Positions 44,431-55,412 of a stretch of DNA of 64,000 nt are shown here, in pieces (within the stretch, counting starts at the first letter, position 1; each line of letters starts with the position of its first letter). Origin of the DNA: Isoetes taiwanensis (lineage: Eukaryota > Streptophyta > Lycopodiopsida > Isoetales > Isoetaceae); the NCBI GenBank assembly GCA_021234155.1, contig JAJEKV010000003.1, forward strand, positions 34,209,166 through 34,273,165. Direction: 5' to 3'. Both the position numbers and the translations under genes were made by a program. Under the pieces are notes generated by a model. That model did no database searches, was not told the DNA's origin, and saw only the letters and a list, made by a program, of their open reading frames with translations.

Positions 44431-46762
44431 TCTATCAATGACATCAGAAAAAGGGGCATTAGAATTAATGACATGAAGGTCTGAAACAAAAATATTAAAG
44501 CTGCCCATAAATTTACCAATTGCATCCCATTTCCTGTCATAAGAAGCTGCAAATTTACTTTTGTGAGCAGTAACAAAAGCTTCTAGATCCAGTTGAAAAT
44601 GCATTTTAATCCAGAATGCAGAGAAATTTTTATGGCCATGCACAATCCTATTCCTTGCTTTCCATATGTTCCATAAAGCAGTGAACATGATAGTATTCTT
44701 GAAGGCATCATTATTCTGAATGCATTTCAACAAGTTAAATTGGTTATGCATATCGAAATGATTGCCAAATTTACTGTAGAACCAAGACCAAAAATGAGAA
44801 AGCTTGGGACATTCAAAAATATGCTGCATGGTTTCATCACTGGAGCAATTGGAAAGACATGTAGGCCTAATAGCAGAATTTCTCTTAGACAAGGACACAA
44901 GATTTGGAAGACTTTTTTGAGCAATCAACCAAACAAAGTAATTAACTTTAGGAGGACAATAAGAGTTCCAGACGTTATTAAATAAACTATGGCAATCATC
45001 TTCTGTTAAAGACCACTTTGTTTTGGCTTTCACTTGAGTTATCTTGTGATTCAGACGAGCATAGACTTTGCTAACTTTATACTTGTTGATCCCATTTATT
45101 TTCCACAACAGACCAGTGCAACTCTCAGCTAAATTAATATTGCTGAGAATATTCCTGAAATGAAAGTAGACAGATTTATCACTGGAAGTGCCATGAATTT
45201 GTCTCCTCAGATTGGTCCATGAGATGAGATGGCCATTAGAATATAGATTCTTGACATTTGTAATGCCATGGTGAAGCCATTTTTTATAGATTTTGGGATG
45301 TCTCAGAGCTAGAGTATTCCCATTGCAATCTTTGAAGCCAGCAGCCCAGAACAAAGAAGAGTTCATATTATGATCTTCCATACAAGGCTCATCAAAACAA
45401 TTTTGGACAACATTCCAAGCTCTAATCATGTTCTGCATTAAAGGAGATGTGTTGGTACCTGGATGTAAAATGCAGAAAGCAGATTCAGGCAGGGAATGCC
45501 TTATTGAGGGATGTCCTTCAGGATAAGAACAGTTGAGCTAGTGCCTGATGAAAATTGAAGCTACAGAATTGTTTCCTTCAAGAGTTCTCCAAATAAATTT
45601 TCCAGCCAATGCACATGCTTGAAGATATAAGTCCTTACAACCTAGGCCACCATATTTTTTGGCTCGAGTGACAGTGTCCCAATTGACTGAATGTGAGCCT
45701 TTCCAGATGAAATTTCTAATGGTCTTCTCAAGCTCATTGTAAATACATTTAGGAGCCACCAATGCAGAGGAGAAGTAAATATGGGAAGCTGACAAGACAG
45801 AGTTTGCAATTAAGGTTCTGCCAGCCAGAGATAGAGAGCTCCTGAAGAAATTTAGTTTTTTCCTGATTCTCTGAATGATAGAGTCCCAGAGACCTTTAAT
45901 ACTGGGATTGAGAGATAGAGGCATACCTAGAAGCTTGGTTGCTTGCATGACATCTAGAATTTTAATGCCACATAGATTGTCATAGGGAGAGTCACCAATG
46001 ATAATGCTTTTTCCAATGTTTAGATAAATTCCAGAAGCAGAGAAAGAATCAATAATATGCAGGAATTTTGCAATATTTTCAGAATTAGAGTCAAGGAAAG
46101 CAAAAGTATCATCAGCATATTGGGAGATTATGAGACTGCCATTATTTTCTGGAAGATCAAGGCCCTTAATAAATCCATCATTTTGATAGAAGACAATTGC
46201 CCTGTAAGCATTTCTCGCTACAACTAGGAATAAATAGGGAGCTAGAGGGCAACCTTGCCTGACACCTCGAGATAATTTGAAAAAATTTGAGGGGGAGCCA
46301 TTAACCAATACTGCATGCTGAATTTGCCATGGAATTAAGACCAAATATCAAGGAGATGATCTTTTGATGGAAACCAATCCTTTTCAAAGCAAATTCTAAG
46401 AAATCCCAGTTAACAGAGTCAAAGGCTCTCTTGAAATCTAACTTTAGGAGAACACAATTTTGTGAAGAAATTCTATTCCAGTGCAAACCTTCCATGGCCA
46501 CAATGTAGTTGTCCGTAATGAATCTATTGGGTAAGAAAGCGATTGCTTTGATATCAATGCATTTTTGTAGGAAAGGTTTCACTCAGTTAGCAATAATCTT
46601 GGCACACAATTTATAGGAGGAATTGGTTAATGAGATAGGCCTCCAATCAGAGAAAGAAATAGGCTTGTCAACCTTAGGAATGAGAGTGATAAATCCAGCT
46701 GAGATGGAGGAGTGCAAATGGTCAGCCTTCCAGAAACCATGGACCAGTTTGACAATATCATA
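44407..46762 (-). pseudogene. LINE reverse transcriptase and zf-RVT region
   Basis: From 46762 down: AGFITLIPKVDKPISFSDWR with PISLTNSSYKLCAKIIAN, in-frame TGA at about 46583, LLKLDFKRAFDSVNWDFLEF (motif A), a frameshift near 46335, LSRGVRQGCPLAPYLF, ISQYADDTFAF (YADD at about 46107-46119), LNIGKSIIIG, SLAGRTLIANSVLSA, TAG at 45538-45540 in frame, then CPPKVNYFVWLIAQKSLPN and CLSNCSSDETMQHIFEC (zf-RVT Cys/His cluster, about 44880-44810), to a stop at 44407. All reverse transcriptase catalytic motifs are recognisable. Two premature stops and one frameshift disable it. Confidence 0.85.
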
Positions 46763-46764
46763 CT

Positions 46765-47125
46765 CGGATGGGCATATTTGCCCTTTATTCCAAGATCTGG
46801 ACCGTACATAGCGATCCTCGTTTGTGGGGTATGCATGTACAAATTTTTATATACTGTATATTAAGGTTTGCAAAATACTATAAGGTTTGAGAGAATGTAC
46901 TTAATGGTGTTAATTTTGTACATGTATTTTTTATTTTTTGAGGCTCTCGCTGCCCTACGTAACCCCCCGTGTGAATATGCACCCAAACCAAAGGGGGTTT
47001 AAGGGGGATTTTAATTTAAATGTGTCAAATGCAATGGTTTGTGTTAATAATGTTAGTTGTGTGTTAATGGTTTGTGTTAACAAAAAAAATTTTTGGCCCC
47101 TTCGGGGGGCCTTAAGGATGTAGGG
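46765..47125. mobile_element. Foldback/MITE-like element, copy 2 (partial)
   Basis: Matches the reverse complement of the left arm and loop of the element at 3130-3625: GGGCATATTTGCCCTTTATT, CCTCGTTTGTGGGG, CAAAATACTATAAG, GAATATGCACCCAAACCAAA, GGGGGTTT, ATGCAATGGTTTGTG, then TTTTTGGCCCCTTCGG. It lacks the second long arm. Its left edge is exactly where the LINE reading ends. Confidence 0.7.
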
Positions 47126-48248
47126 GTGTAGATATAGACATTACCTAATACTCTAATGATGGAACAAACTAGAGGTGCTCAAATTTTGGAAACGAAAACA
47201 TTGCATAGAATTAGACATATAATATTATACCAATACCAATATTAATACATGAGGTAGCATGTAATAATAGAACCTAAGATTTATTGCAGTACCTCCCATA
47301 TGACTAAGTTCAATATACAAATACCTCGCGTTGTTGACAACATTTTGTCTGATATTCTATGTAGCTAGAATATGGGAAAAAATTCAGACATTGTTGCTTG
47401 TGCTTGTATGCTTTACATAATATCTATGTGCCGCCTGCAAAGCTTTTGTACTGCAAATGTAAAGCTTCCACAGTTCCATAAATTAGTCATCGAGTTCTAT
47501 CAATGAGATAGTCTACTTTGCATCAAGATACATATGCTAACTGCATCCTAATTCAGAGGAACATTACTCCACATGCATAAATTCGGTGTTTCAAAAGATA
47601 TATAAACTTTCATCACTGAGTTTCCTTGGAATAGCACATCGAGAGGTATCTTTGGAGTCACAGAACAAACTATAGCCCTTCTTCTGCAATTCATTCTCCA
47701 CAAAAGATCATGTTGCTTGCTTTTATAGTAGAACCTATATCATGAGAGAAATGAGCACTGCAGTGAGTGGCACTCCATGTACAAAAACATGTTAACACAT
47801 GTGAAATCTAAGGATAGAAACTTCTTGACTACACCAAGTTTGGAACTTACAAAAACAGTATTTTGTAAAATTTAGCATCAATCTGATAATGTTTAGACAG
47901 ACGTCAATGCAACTTAGTGAATAACCTGAAAATGCAATCTCTGTACCTTTCCTCATGCTTTCCTCATGCTTGTGAATGGACGAACAAGGCTAATGATCTA
48001 TAATGTCATGCAATGATAGGAAGAGCAGACATAAACTATTCAAAATGTTGAAAAGAAGACCAACATGCAAGAAATGCCCCCTTCATTATTTCATGTCCTG
48101 GATAGCGTATCTTAAGGTGCACAATCTCACTTTCTCCATTCTTTTCTGATAATATAGCTTGATTTGACACCAGAACATAAGCTGATAAATTCCAAATCTA
48201 TATTATTTGTCGGTAAACATCCACACTAGTGAACCTTCTTTCCTTGCA

Positions 48249-48712
48249 TTATAAAAACCATATGACGCTTGCACTCCTCAACCAATGGATCGTGCACAAC
48301 AAAGATCTACAGACTCTCCGCGGTTCTAGTAATTTGTCCTCGCGCCAATATTTGAACTTGAGCTTTGTTTGTGGTGTAATGACATCGCCATGTATCTCAA
48401 CAATTTGAAGGGGATTATAGATGAAGATAACCTGTGGTAAATAACCCAGAGCCATATTCACGCTTTAAAATTAAATAACCGAATACTTGATGGGCTTATC
48501 TCTCAATAGCACAAAAGCAAGAACTCCGTGAGATCTTCCGGCGGACTAGGAAGGGTTCTTCCGCGATTCTTCAAGATCTTGAAAAGATTCGCATTTCCAT
48601 TCAATCTACCTCTTCTACGCTTCGGAATGCCTAAACGCCTATTGCCGGATACTCTAAACCATGCCTTGAATGCTCGAACGGCTAGTCGCTCTTCTATATC
48701 CGCTTCCTCCAT
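48249..48712 (-). other. Possible captured gene fragment
   Basis: Minus frame from 48712 reads MEEADIEERLAVRAFKAW, then GIPKRRRGRLNGNANLFKIL and TLPSPPEDLTEF. A second frame down to 48249 reads LGYLPQVIFIYNPLQIVEIH and GDVITPQTKLKFKYWRED. The GC content of 48500-48790 is well above its surroundings, as for a gene 5' end. Unknown family. Confidence 0.3.
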
Positions 48713-49029
48713 CCGGGTCGACCGCCTATCCGGTCTCTGATCTGATCCTCGAATGCCCTATCGGATCCAATCGGCCTCCCTCCTCCTGCGATGCTCAAAA
48801 CCCTAAAATAACCCTAAAGAAATAGAAATAAAAAAAAAAAAATAAAAAAAAAAAAAAATAGAGGAATAAAAAAAAAAAAAAGGGGTAAACCATTGGGGAT
48901 ATGGAATTTAGACAATAAAAATGCGGGGTGCACTCTAGATATACTGATTAGTATGCCTCGCGCAATACGCCCATGAAATCATATAAAAACCATGCCAAAA
49001 AGCGTATAAAATCACAAAAAAACCCCCTG

Positions 49030-49983
49030 TTATAATGCTACATATTCTTGCTCTGTAGGAATGGCAGCAATGGAGTCTTCCATTAGACTATCATTATTAG
49101 GAATGATCTGAGAAATTTGAGTGAGAAAAGCATTCTTTTTTGAAAGATCATTAGCATTAGTGTCACTCTCTTTAAACAAGGCAGCATATTGATCATGGAA
49201 GAAATTCTTGATCTCAGAAGGGGTTTCAATATTAGTGCCATTCTCAGATTGGCATTGAATAATGGAATTATTGAGCAATCTATTTCTAGCAGTTCTGTAA
49301 AAGAATTTAGAACTACCACAGTCCATCTCCTTGTTGTACTTGATTTTGCATTTAATAGCATAACTCTTTGCTTCAATCTCCTCAATAGATTTAATTTTAT
49401 TTTCTAAGATCTCCTCCCCAACTTGAAGATTAATGTTGTGAGGATCCTCTTGAAGCTGAAATCTCAGATCTCTCATTTGATTGTAAAGATTGTCTTTCTG
49501 TCTAGATCTCTCATTATAATTGGTTTTGGACCAATTTTTAATCCAAGATTTAATCTGCTTTATCTTCGAGTAGAAACATTTCATAGTTTGAGATTCATTT
49601 GCAGAACCATTAGCAGAAGTGTCATTGTTCTGGCCATTATGCAGAGAATTAAAATAGCTCTTGAAGTCCTGGCAAAATTGTTCGTTTTGCAATAAAGAAC
49701 AATTAAATTTAAAGGGAACATTCCCCTCCCTTGGAAGATTCAGAAGGTGACTTGTGTGAAGGAATTGGGGTTGGTGATCAGAAATGGAGGTGGCCTCATC
49801 ACTCAACACATAGCAATTATCCCAAAAGGAGGTTTCAGAATTGGAAACATAAAACCTGTCGAGTGCACAGTAGACTCTATCAGAGTTCTTTTTTTTGTTA
49901 GACCAGGTGTAGTTTGCAGATGAAGATGGAACATAGATCAGGTTGGTATCAGAAATGAAGGTGTCCCAATTCTCTCTCTCAAT
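49030..49983 (-). pseudogene. LINE endonuclease C-terminus and linker
   Basis: Open minus frame from 49983: WDTFISDTNLIYVPSSSANY, TWSNKKKNSDRVYCALDRF and SDHQPQ (C-terminal motifs of the APE-type endonuclease, with the SDH catalytic His), then a helical linker (KIKQIKSWIKNWSKTNYNER, FFYRTARNRL) ending IPTEQEYVAL at 49030, just before the reverse transcriptase would start. Confidence 0.8.
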
Positions 49984-49997
49984 AGGGTGTCAATTAT
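49984..49997. repeat. LINE target-site duplication, right copy
   Basis: AGGGTGTCAATTAT, identical to 43487-43500. Confidence 0.9.
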
Positions 49998-50419
49998 GGC
50001 TCAGGAGCTCCAGGAATTCTAAACGAGATAGGACTTGGCTTTAAGATTTAGCTTCATATTAGATTTAGAACTCAACCAGCTAAGTTAATAGGCTCCAAAT
50101 TGGGAGAATCAATATGTGGCAACAATTAGACAAGTTTTGGAGTACTCATGCAGATATCATAAGCATACTTGGGCAAAGAAAGTGCAGGTGACTTATACTT
50201 AAAGATGCTTCCAGAATGGATGCTTCCACCGATCTCAACCATGCATAGTAACCATACTTCCTTAGCTCCTGATTTTATCTTCTTTCCATAGGATCTGGAA
50301 ATGATGTGTTGCAAAGAATGCTTGAATATGCAGCCGCTAACATAGGAGAAATTGCCAATGGCGAGCCCATTTTTACCGCTCTAGTCCATTCCTTTATGAG
50401 AATTAAGGCCTAGTATTAG

Positions 50420-51495
50420 CGCCAGATAAACGTGGAACATTTTCACTTCAAAAGATGGTATTGTACAGCCTACACAAATCACATGCCAAATACGTGACTT
50501 TTCTCATGTCAAGCAATCAAGCATGTTTTCACTGAACTTTGATCATGATATTGTAGTATATTTTGGCCAATGTTATTTAAAGTCATGTATTTAAGTAGAC
50601 AACAAAAAAGCCATAGGTCTTACCATGGGCGCAAGGGTCTACCATCAAAATCTTATATTCTTTACACTTTATCTAACATGTTACTATATCTAATATGTTG
50701 CAGGCTTGTTGAAATCTCAAACAGTACATAATAGATCCCAGCTCCTCTAAATGTTCACACAAAACAACTGCCTCTGCATATACTATTCCATTAGATACTA
50801 TAATTATAGCCGTCATTACCTTCTATTTGCTACATGTTATAAGTACTGTAAGTAAGCATTTTCTCTGGCATCTTAGACGCGTGGGCTAATGGACGTATGG
50901 GCTAATGAGTGTTACGACTGACAGTCCCTCTTGGCAGATGCTTTTGATGCCTCTGAGAAGAAACATGGGGGGATATGATCATCCTGCCAACTCGAAAAAT
51001 TCTCGTCATTAATGGAGCTCAAAATGGATCCAAGGTTATAGTCCTGCTTCTATTGTTCGAGATGCAAATAGCTAGCACAACTCCACGGGTTACAGCAAAG
51101 GCCATTACATTTTTAAGCCTCTGATATCCTCTTCTTTTCGCTTTTGAACTAAAGCGCCCGCATTGTTCCAACTAGCTTTGAAGTTTTCCTTAAAAGATTC
51201 CCATGAGTTTTTGCTGGTTGCATCGGAATATGCATTATATGGGCATTTGAGTTAGATAATTGATTTGCACAACTTTGGAATTATGGTGGAGCTGTTATCT
51301 GATTGTTTATGGATTGTGAGTATGTTGTGCACTACTAAAGAGTTTTCAGAGGATTTGTTAGCAAATATATCTGACTTTGAAGGCAAGACTCTCTTTGAGT
51401 ATGCTAGCGATGCTGGCTTTGGCAGTGGAGCTATGGCATGGATTTGCCTTCCATTTTTACAAAGAAGCAGCAAATGGAATGTGAAAAAACAACTA
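50420..51495. other. No gene supported
   Basis: Flank of the GDSL remnant. A plus ORF at 51265-51528 (ISDFEGKTLFEYASDAGFGS) looks slightly protein-like but matches nothing that I know. Confidence 0.3.
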
Positions 51496-51500
51496 TGCAC

Positions 51501-51723
51501 GTTCTGGAATACATGTTTGATTTCTTAGGATGCACGCCCCTAATATCGTTGTTCCGTATACTTGTTTGATTTCTTAGAAAGCAAAGGTGTATTCCGTATC
51601 ACACATTTTTTTCAAGAAAGCAAAAGTGTATTCCGGAATACACTTTTGCTTTCTCGGAAAATTCAAAGTGTATTCTGGAATACATGTTTGTTTTTTAGAA
51701 AAGCAAAAGTGTATTCCAGAATA
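51501..51723. repeat. GTATTCyGGAATAC palindrome array, copy 2 (6 units, ~40-bp period)
   Basis: Units start at 51501, 51551, 51589, 51628, 51669 and 51710, spaced 50, 38, 39, 41 and 41 bp. Intervening sequence is AT-rich and conserved (GTTTGATTTCTTAGAAAGCAA). The unit at 51628 sits in a perfect 40-bp palindrome spanning about 51615-51654. Two units are half-degraded (CCGTATAC, CCGTATC). Confidence 0.85.
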
Positions 51724-52165
51724 CTTTTGTCTTTACATTTTTTGTTTTATGTGTCCTAATTTTCATTTAATTACTTGATTATTTTCTTGTTTTTTATTCA
51801 AATTAATAGAACGCCAAACATGTTTGATAGAACAACTAAACATGGATACTTGAGACGATACCCGCCAGCAAATATTTGGACAAGCGTGTTCAATACGCAC
51901 CAAATTTTGGGGGTGCCAAATTGATGTACTGAAATTTTTTTAAGAAATAATTATTATTTTTTCTTCTCTATTTTGATGTTTTTGATATCTCACTTTCAGA
52001 GAGTATGTATTCATGTCTATATTTTGCCATTTTCAAGGGTGTTTCCTTGCAAAAAACAAACTTGCCACTTAATGAGGGGCCAAAATGAGGGGGAAGAAAA
52101 ACTGAACCTTTTGAAATTCTCAAGTTTGTCCAAAAAAGGCCAATTTTAAGAGCGTGGTGTTTTTT

Positions 52166-52225
52166 TAAAGGGAATCTTTGAAACGGGAGTGCTGCAACAC
52201 TCCCATTTAATTTGCAATCTTGTTA
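52166..52225 (-). repeat. Hairpin module, third copy
   Basis: GGGAATCTTTGAAAC, stem GGGAGTG..CACTCCC with a 6-base loop, then CATTTAATTTGCAATCTTGTTA. Same layout as 18900-18960, but the stem bases are different and still paired. Confidence 0.6.
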
Positions 52226-52365
52226 AGGCCTGTTTCATTTCATTTCAAAGGCACAAAGGCCATTACATTTCAAAGGCACTAAGGCCTGTTTCACAGAAGG
52301 GTCATTACAAAGAAAGGCACTAAGACCATTACAAGAAAGGCACTAAGGCCTATAGCATCTGTTTT
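52225..52365. repeat. AAGGCACTAAGGCC repeat cluster, copy 2
   Basis: Six to seven copies of AAAGGCACTAAGGCC(TGT/ATT) at 20-25 bp spacing. Equivalent to 40785-41050. A poly-A run of about 26 follows at 52419-52445. Confidence 0.75.
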
Positions 52366-52449
52366 TTAAAAAAATTACAAAGGCACAAAAGGTCTGTTTC
52401 TGAACTTGATCAAAAGGAAAAAAAAAAAAAAAAAAAAAAAAAAAACGCT

Positions 52450-53020
52450 TCCTCGAGTCACGGGACTTCAAGCTTCATCTGTAAGAAAAGTTCAGAAAGT
52501 TAGAAATCCTGTAATAAAAGAAAGCAAAAATTGAAATTGCATGCTACTTACTCTCCAGCCAATTTTGAAATTCCAGAAAAATTTCTTGTTTTTCTTCGTC
52601 CGGGTCTTCTTCTTCGCTGGTCGTCTCAACATCGCTCCAATTTTCTTCTTCTGAATCAATCTACTCCTCGGAAGAATCCATGTCAAAGGAATCGAATTGT
52701 GAGGAATCCACCTCTTCAAAGCTCGAAAAGAGTCTTCTTGAGCTTTCGTAAGAGGAGCCGGCTGTACTGTGTCACCGCCGGCTCTCAAAAGAATTCTCGA
52801 CAGAATTGGTTTCAACATTGGGCTCCTGCAAAGGAATTGTCCTATGCCATAACTGGCGAGGACCTGTGCCAAAGGTAAGGAAAGCAAGGCCCGGCGCTTG
52901 GAAGGGCCAGGGAAGGGGAAGCAGAGCGGGAGGGAGAGCCGCAATGCTTCGGCACTCTGTTTGGGAGAATTGGACGATGCTTCTCCCTCACGACCATAGC
53001 CTATAAAGGCTGGCGTGAAA
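52450..53020 (-). pseudogene. Small acidic-protein gene, family member 2
   Basis: Minus strand. A Pro/Ser/Arg-rich start around 53000 (SPSRSASPSLALPSAGP in one frame) is followed by an acidic part read after shifts: FEEVDSSQFDSFDMDSSEE, an in-frame TAG, then IDSEEENWSDVETTSEEEDP and FLEFQNWLE. Donor GAGTAAGT near 52550; acceptor TTTCTTACAG near 52485; the join gives a short end N-E-A and stop. Same exon phase as the 62.2-kb member (K-D-G-E stop). Similar acidic tail to 20.0 kb. Function unknown. Confidence 0.4.
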
Positions 53021-53245
53021 TTAATTTCGTAGGCTACAATTTTAGGATTTCGTACCATTAGTATCTTAATCATAATGATTTAGTAGGATACGAATAATTA
53101 CCTCGAAATGACCATAATTTTATTTTCTAAAACATTAAAAAAAAATATATATCTATCCTGAAATGGCCATTCTTTTTTGGACACCAATCATCTTATGTTG
53201 GCTTGGCACTCGTTTAGTAATTGTAATTATAATTAGTTAGTGTAA

Positions 53246-53545
53246 ATTGCTTGTTGACTTCAAAATTGTTGACTTACGCTTCACCAAACATGTTGGTCAA
53301 TGAAAGTCAAACATGTAACAAAGGGGGTGATTCACACTTGTTGACTTGAAAATTGTTGTCTTACACAATATGCCTTAACATAATGCATAGAATAGCATAG
53401 GTCAAAATTGTTGACTTACGCTTTACCAAATGCTTGGGGGTGATTCACACTTGTTGACTTGAAAATTGTTGACTCACGCTTTACCAAACACAATATGCAT
53501 AGGTACACAATATGCCTTAACATAATCCATTCATTTGGCATTTGT
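53246..53545. repeat. Direct repeats containing GTTGACTTGAAAATTGTTGA
   Basis: The phrases CTTGTTGACTTGAAAATTG, TTACGCTTTACCAAA, GGGGTGATTCACA and ACAATATGCCTTAACATAAT recur two to four times in shuffled order. No gene. Confidence 0.65.
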
Positions 53546-53549
53546 TGAT

Positions 53550-55400
53550 TTGGTAATTGTTTAGTAGCTAGAAGAAAATTGTGGTAGCTATGGCAGATGT
53601 CTTATGCTATGATCCCTGAGTATATCCATGCAACCATGACTTTGTGCTTTCAGCGAGGCCTGTGTTTTCCAACGGCTGACATCCCTCGAATTTTTTTTAC
53701 GGTGAAGTTCCTGAAGCGTCTTGCCACAACTGCTCTTCTCAGTCTTTTTCCAACATATCCGATAGGGTAGAGAAGGTTTTGGGTGATGCTAAGCTAAAAG
53801 AGCCGCCTGCCATGGACCCTGTAGCAGCTTAGAAATTCTGAAATTTTTTCATTTGAAGTGCTTTTATGCCAGCGATTGTTCTGGTTTAATGCGAAGTTTG
53901 ATCCATGAATAGGCCACGACAGAATTTAGTAAGTGGAAATAACTCTAGTAGCTTCTGTGAGGCTTTTATACAACTGCTCTGTGATTTCTTACTCTTGCAG
54001 TTATTCATTTGCAAACTTACACAAACTTACATCTGTCCCACCAGTATGACAAAGGGTTGTTGTGGGTACTTTGGATTTAGGAAGGGTATCGAATTTCCAC
54101 ATCTTTGCATGGGCAATTTCATGTAAGTACTTATTATAAATTAAGCTTAGAAGAATACGTCTGCACCTTTCCTATAGTGGCCAGGACCAGAATCTGGAAG
54201 ATGATTATTCGAGAATGTTCGAGTTTTATTTTAAGACATTGTGGTTTTTTCTCTAGGTGGTAACGATCGAAATATAAATTTGATGCAACAACAACAAACA
54301 GGGGAGGTGGGAAATCCAGCCTTGCTGACTGTACATGGAAGGATAAGGGCAGACATGCCAAGCTAGAATGCTCAGTTTGTAAAGAAAGCGCATCGTCAAG
54401 TCTGCTGCAAGTAGATCCCCTTTATGATCCATAGTATGCAGGATATGATTATGAGCCATTTATGTTTTTATATCACAAGGCTTAGAATTCTGGTGGTTCT
54501 TGAAGCAGCTATTATGGGGATCTGAGCTTACAGCTATCATATGGTGGTGCAGTTTAGTCTGTTAGTTGTGGCCTGGCTATGGCTTGCAAATTCTAGAAGA
54601 GCTTTGCCGCCTAGCATGGCCCTTTTGGTAGAAACACATGGTGGGGAACATAGCCTCTACTTCTGGACACGAGATAGATGGAAGTAGAAATCCAGAAATT
54701 GCCCTCAAAAGATCCCTCAAAAGATCTCAACGATCTTAAACTGATCTTTGCTTTGGCAATGGCAGCCAACTCCTCCAGTTTGGTTTACCTTTTTTCCAAG
54801 TCTGCATGCCGCTGTGTAAATGTAAAATCCAAAGAATCTAGAGAAACGCATTTTTAGAGCTGGAAGCATGATTCGATACCAAATCTTTACAAAGCAAATC
54901 TTTACAAAGCATGAATTCGTTAATTAGAGAAAATATGTTTTCTCGTTCGAGCACGAAATAGGTCGCAGATAGTGCATAGACAGGGATTTAAGGTCCTCGT
55001 GCACCTAAATGATCTACTACAGAATGCAATATCGGCCGGAACTTTAATTGAGCTGCTAAGTGACAGCATTAGACCTGGCATGTCATTATCATGCGTGGTC
55101 CGAACGATCGCGGTGGCGATCTTTAAATGCTCGGGCATAGCCTAAAAATCTATGAACCTGCTGTGGGCAGCTGTAACATTTGACAAAAAAACCTACAGCT
55201 ACTAGCTCAAGGAAATCGCTGCCCGCAATTTCTTTTATTGCTATTGCACTCGCAGATTCATAAATTAATATTCACTCAAAATGACACCGACATAAAATTA
55301 CAAAAACTTGAAGGATTATATTTCATAAAAAGTCTTGAAACAAAGCTTCACATTTATGAACAATATTGAAAAATTACATTTGCATTTGAAAACAGAGGTG
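53550..55400. other. No gene supported
   Basis: Short ORFs on both strands (53905-54126 plus, 54920-55138 minus) have no motifs that I recognise. No repeat structure apparent. Confidence 0.3.
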
Positions 55401-55412
55401 ACGGTCTAAGTA

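Larger units (their letters stand above)
46765..49029. other. 2.26-kb insertion inside the LINE
   Basis: LINE coding stops near 46765 and resumes at 49030 with the preceding part of the same protein. The insert starts with foldback copy 2, continues with about 1.1 kb of featureless AT-rich sequence (47126-48240), a possible gene fragment at 48249-48712, and A-rich runs at 48827-48880. No coding transposase is seen. Confidence 0.65.
43501..49983 (-). mobile_element. LINE (non-LTR) retrotransposon, 5' truncated and interrupted
   Basis: Minus-strand element bounded by a 14-bp target-site duplication. Its 3' tail is the T-rich tract at 43501-43518 (poly-A on its own strand). The 5' end is truncated within the endonuclease domain. 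Coding order on the minus strand: endonuclease C-terminus, linker, reverse transcriptase, zinc-binding zf-RVT region, unusual tail. About 2.26 kb of foreign sequence (46765-49029) interrupts the start of the reverse transcriptase, with some 50 codons missing at the junction. Stops and frameshifts make it inactive. Confidence 0.85.
42090..50411 (+). pseudogene. GDSL esterase/lipase pseudogene split by a LINE
   Basis: Three exon-like pieces on the plus strand. Exon 1 (about 42100-42272) reads LSTAAALDNYASVLP and PDAYPPRFGFGLVNSG before a GTATCC donor. Exon 2 starts after TTGTTGCAG at 43419: FGVRFAPPFLAPCTK, a one-base loss, then KEAIFKGVNY. The LINE follows, and after it GSGAPGILNEIGLGFK (49998-50031). 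GVNYgSGapGIL is the GDSL block II region. Exon 3 begins after TTTCCATAG at 50292 with SGNDVLQRML (GxND, block III) and ends near 50411. GDSL enzymes are secreted esterases with a Ser-Asp-His site; the C-terminal DxxH exon is not found. Frameshift plus insertion make this copy non-functional. Confidence 0.6.

Noticed and set aside
46938-47123. Plus-strand ORF as a small gene; similar reading in reverse at 3258-3485
   Set aside because: Both are readings through the arms of the foldback element.
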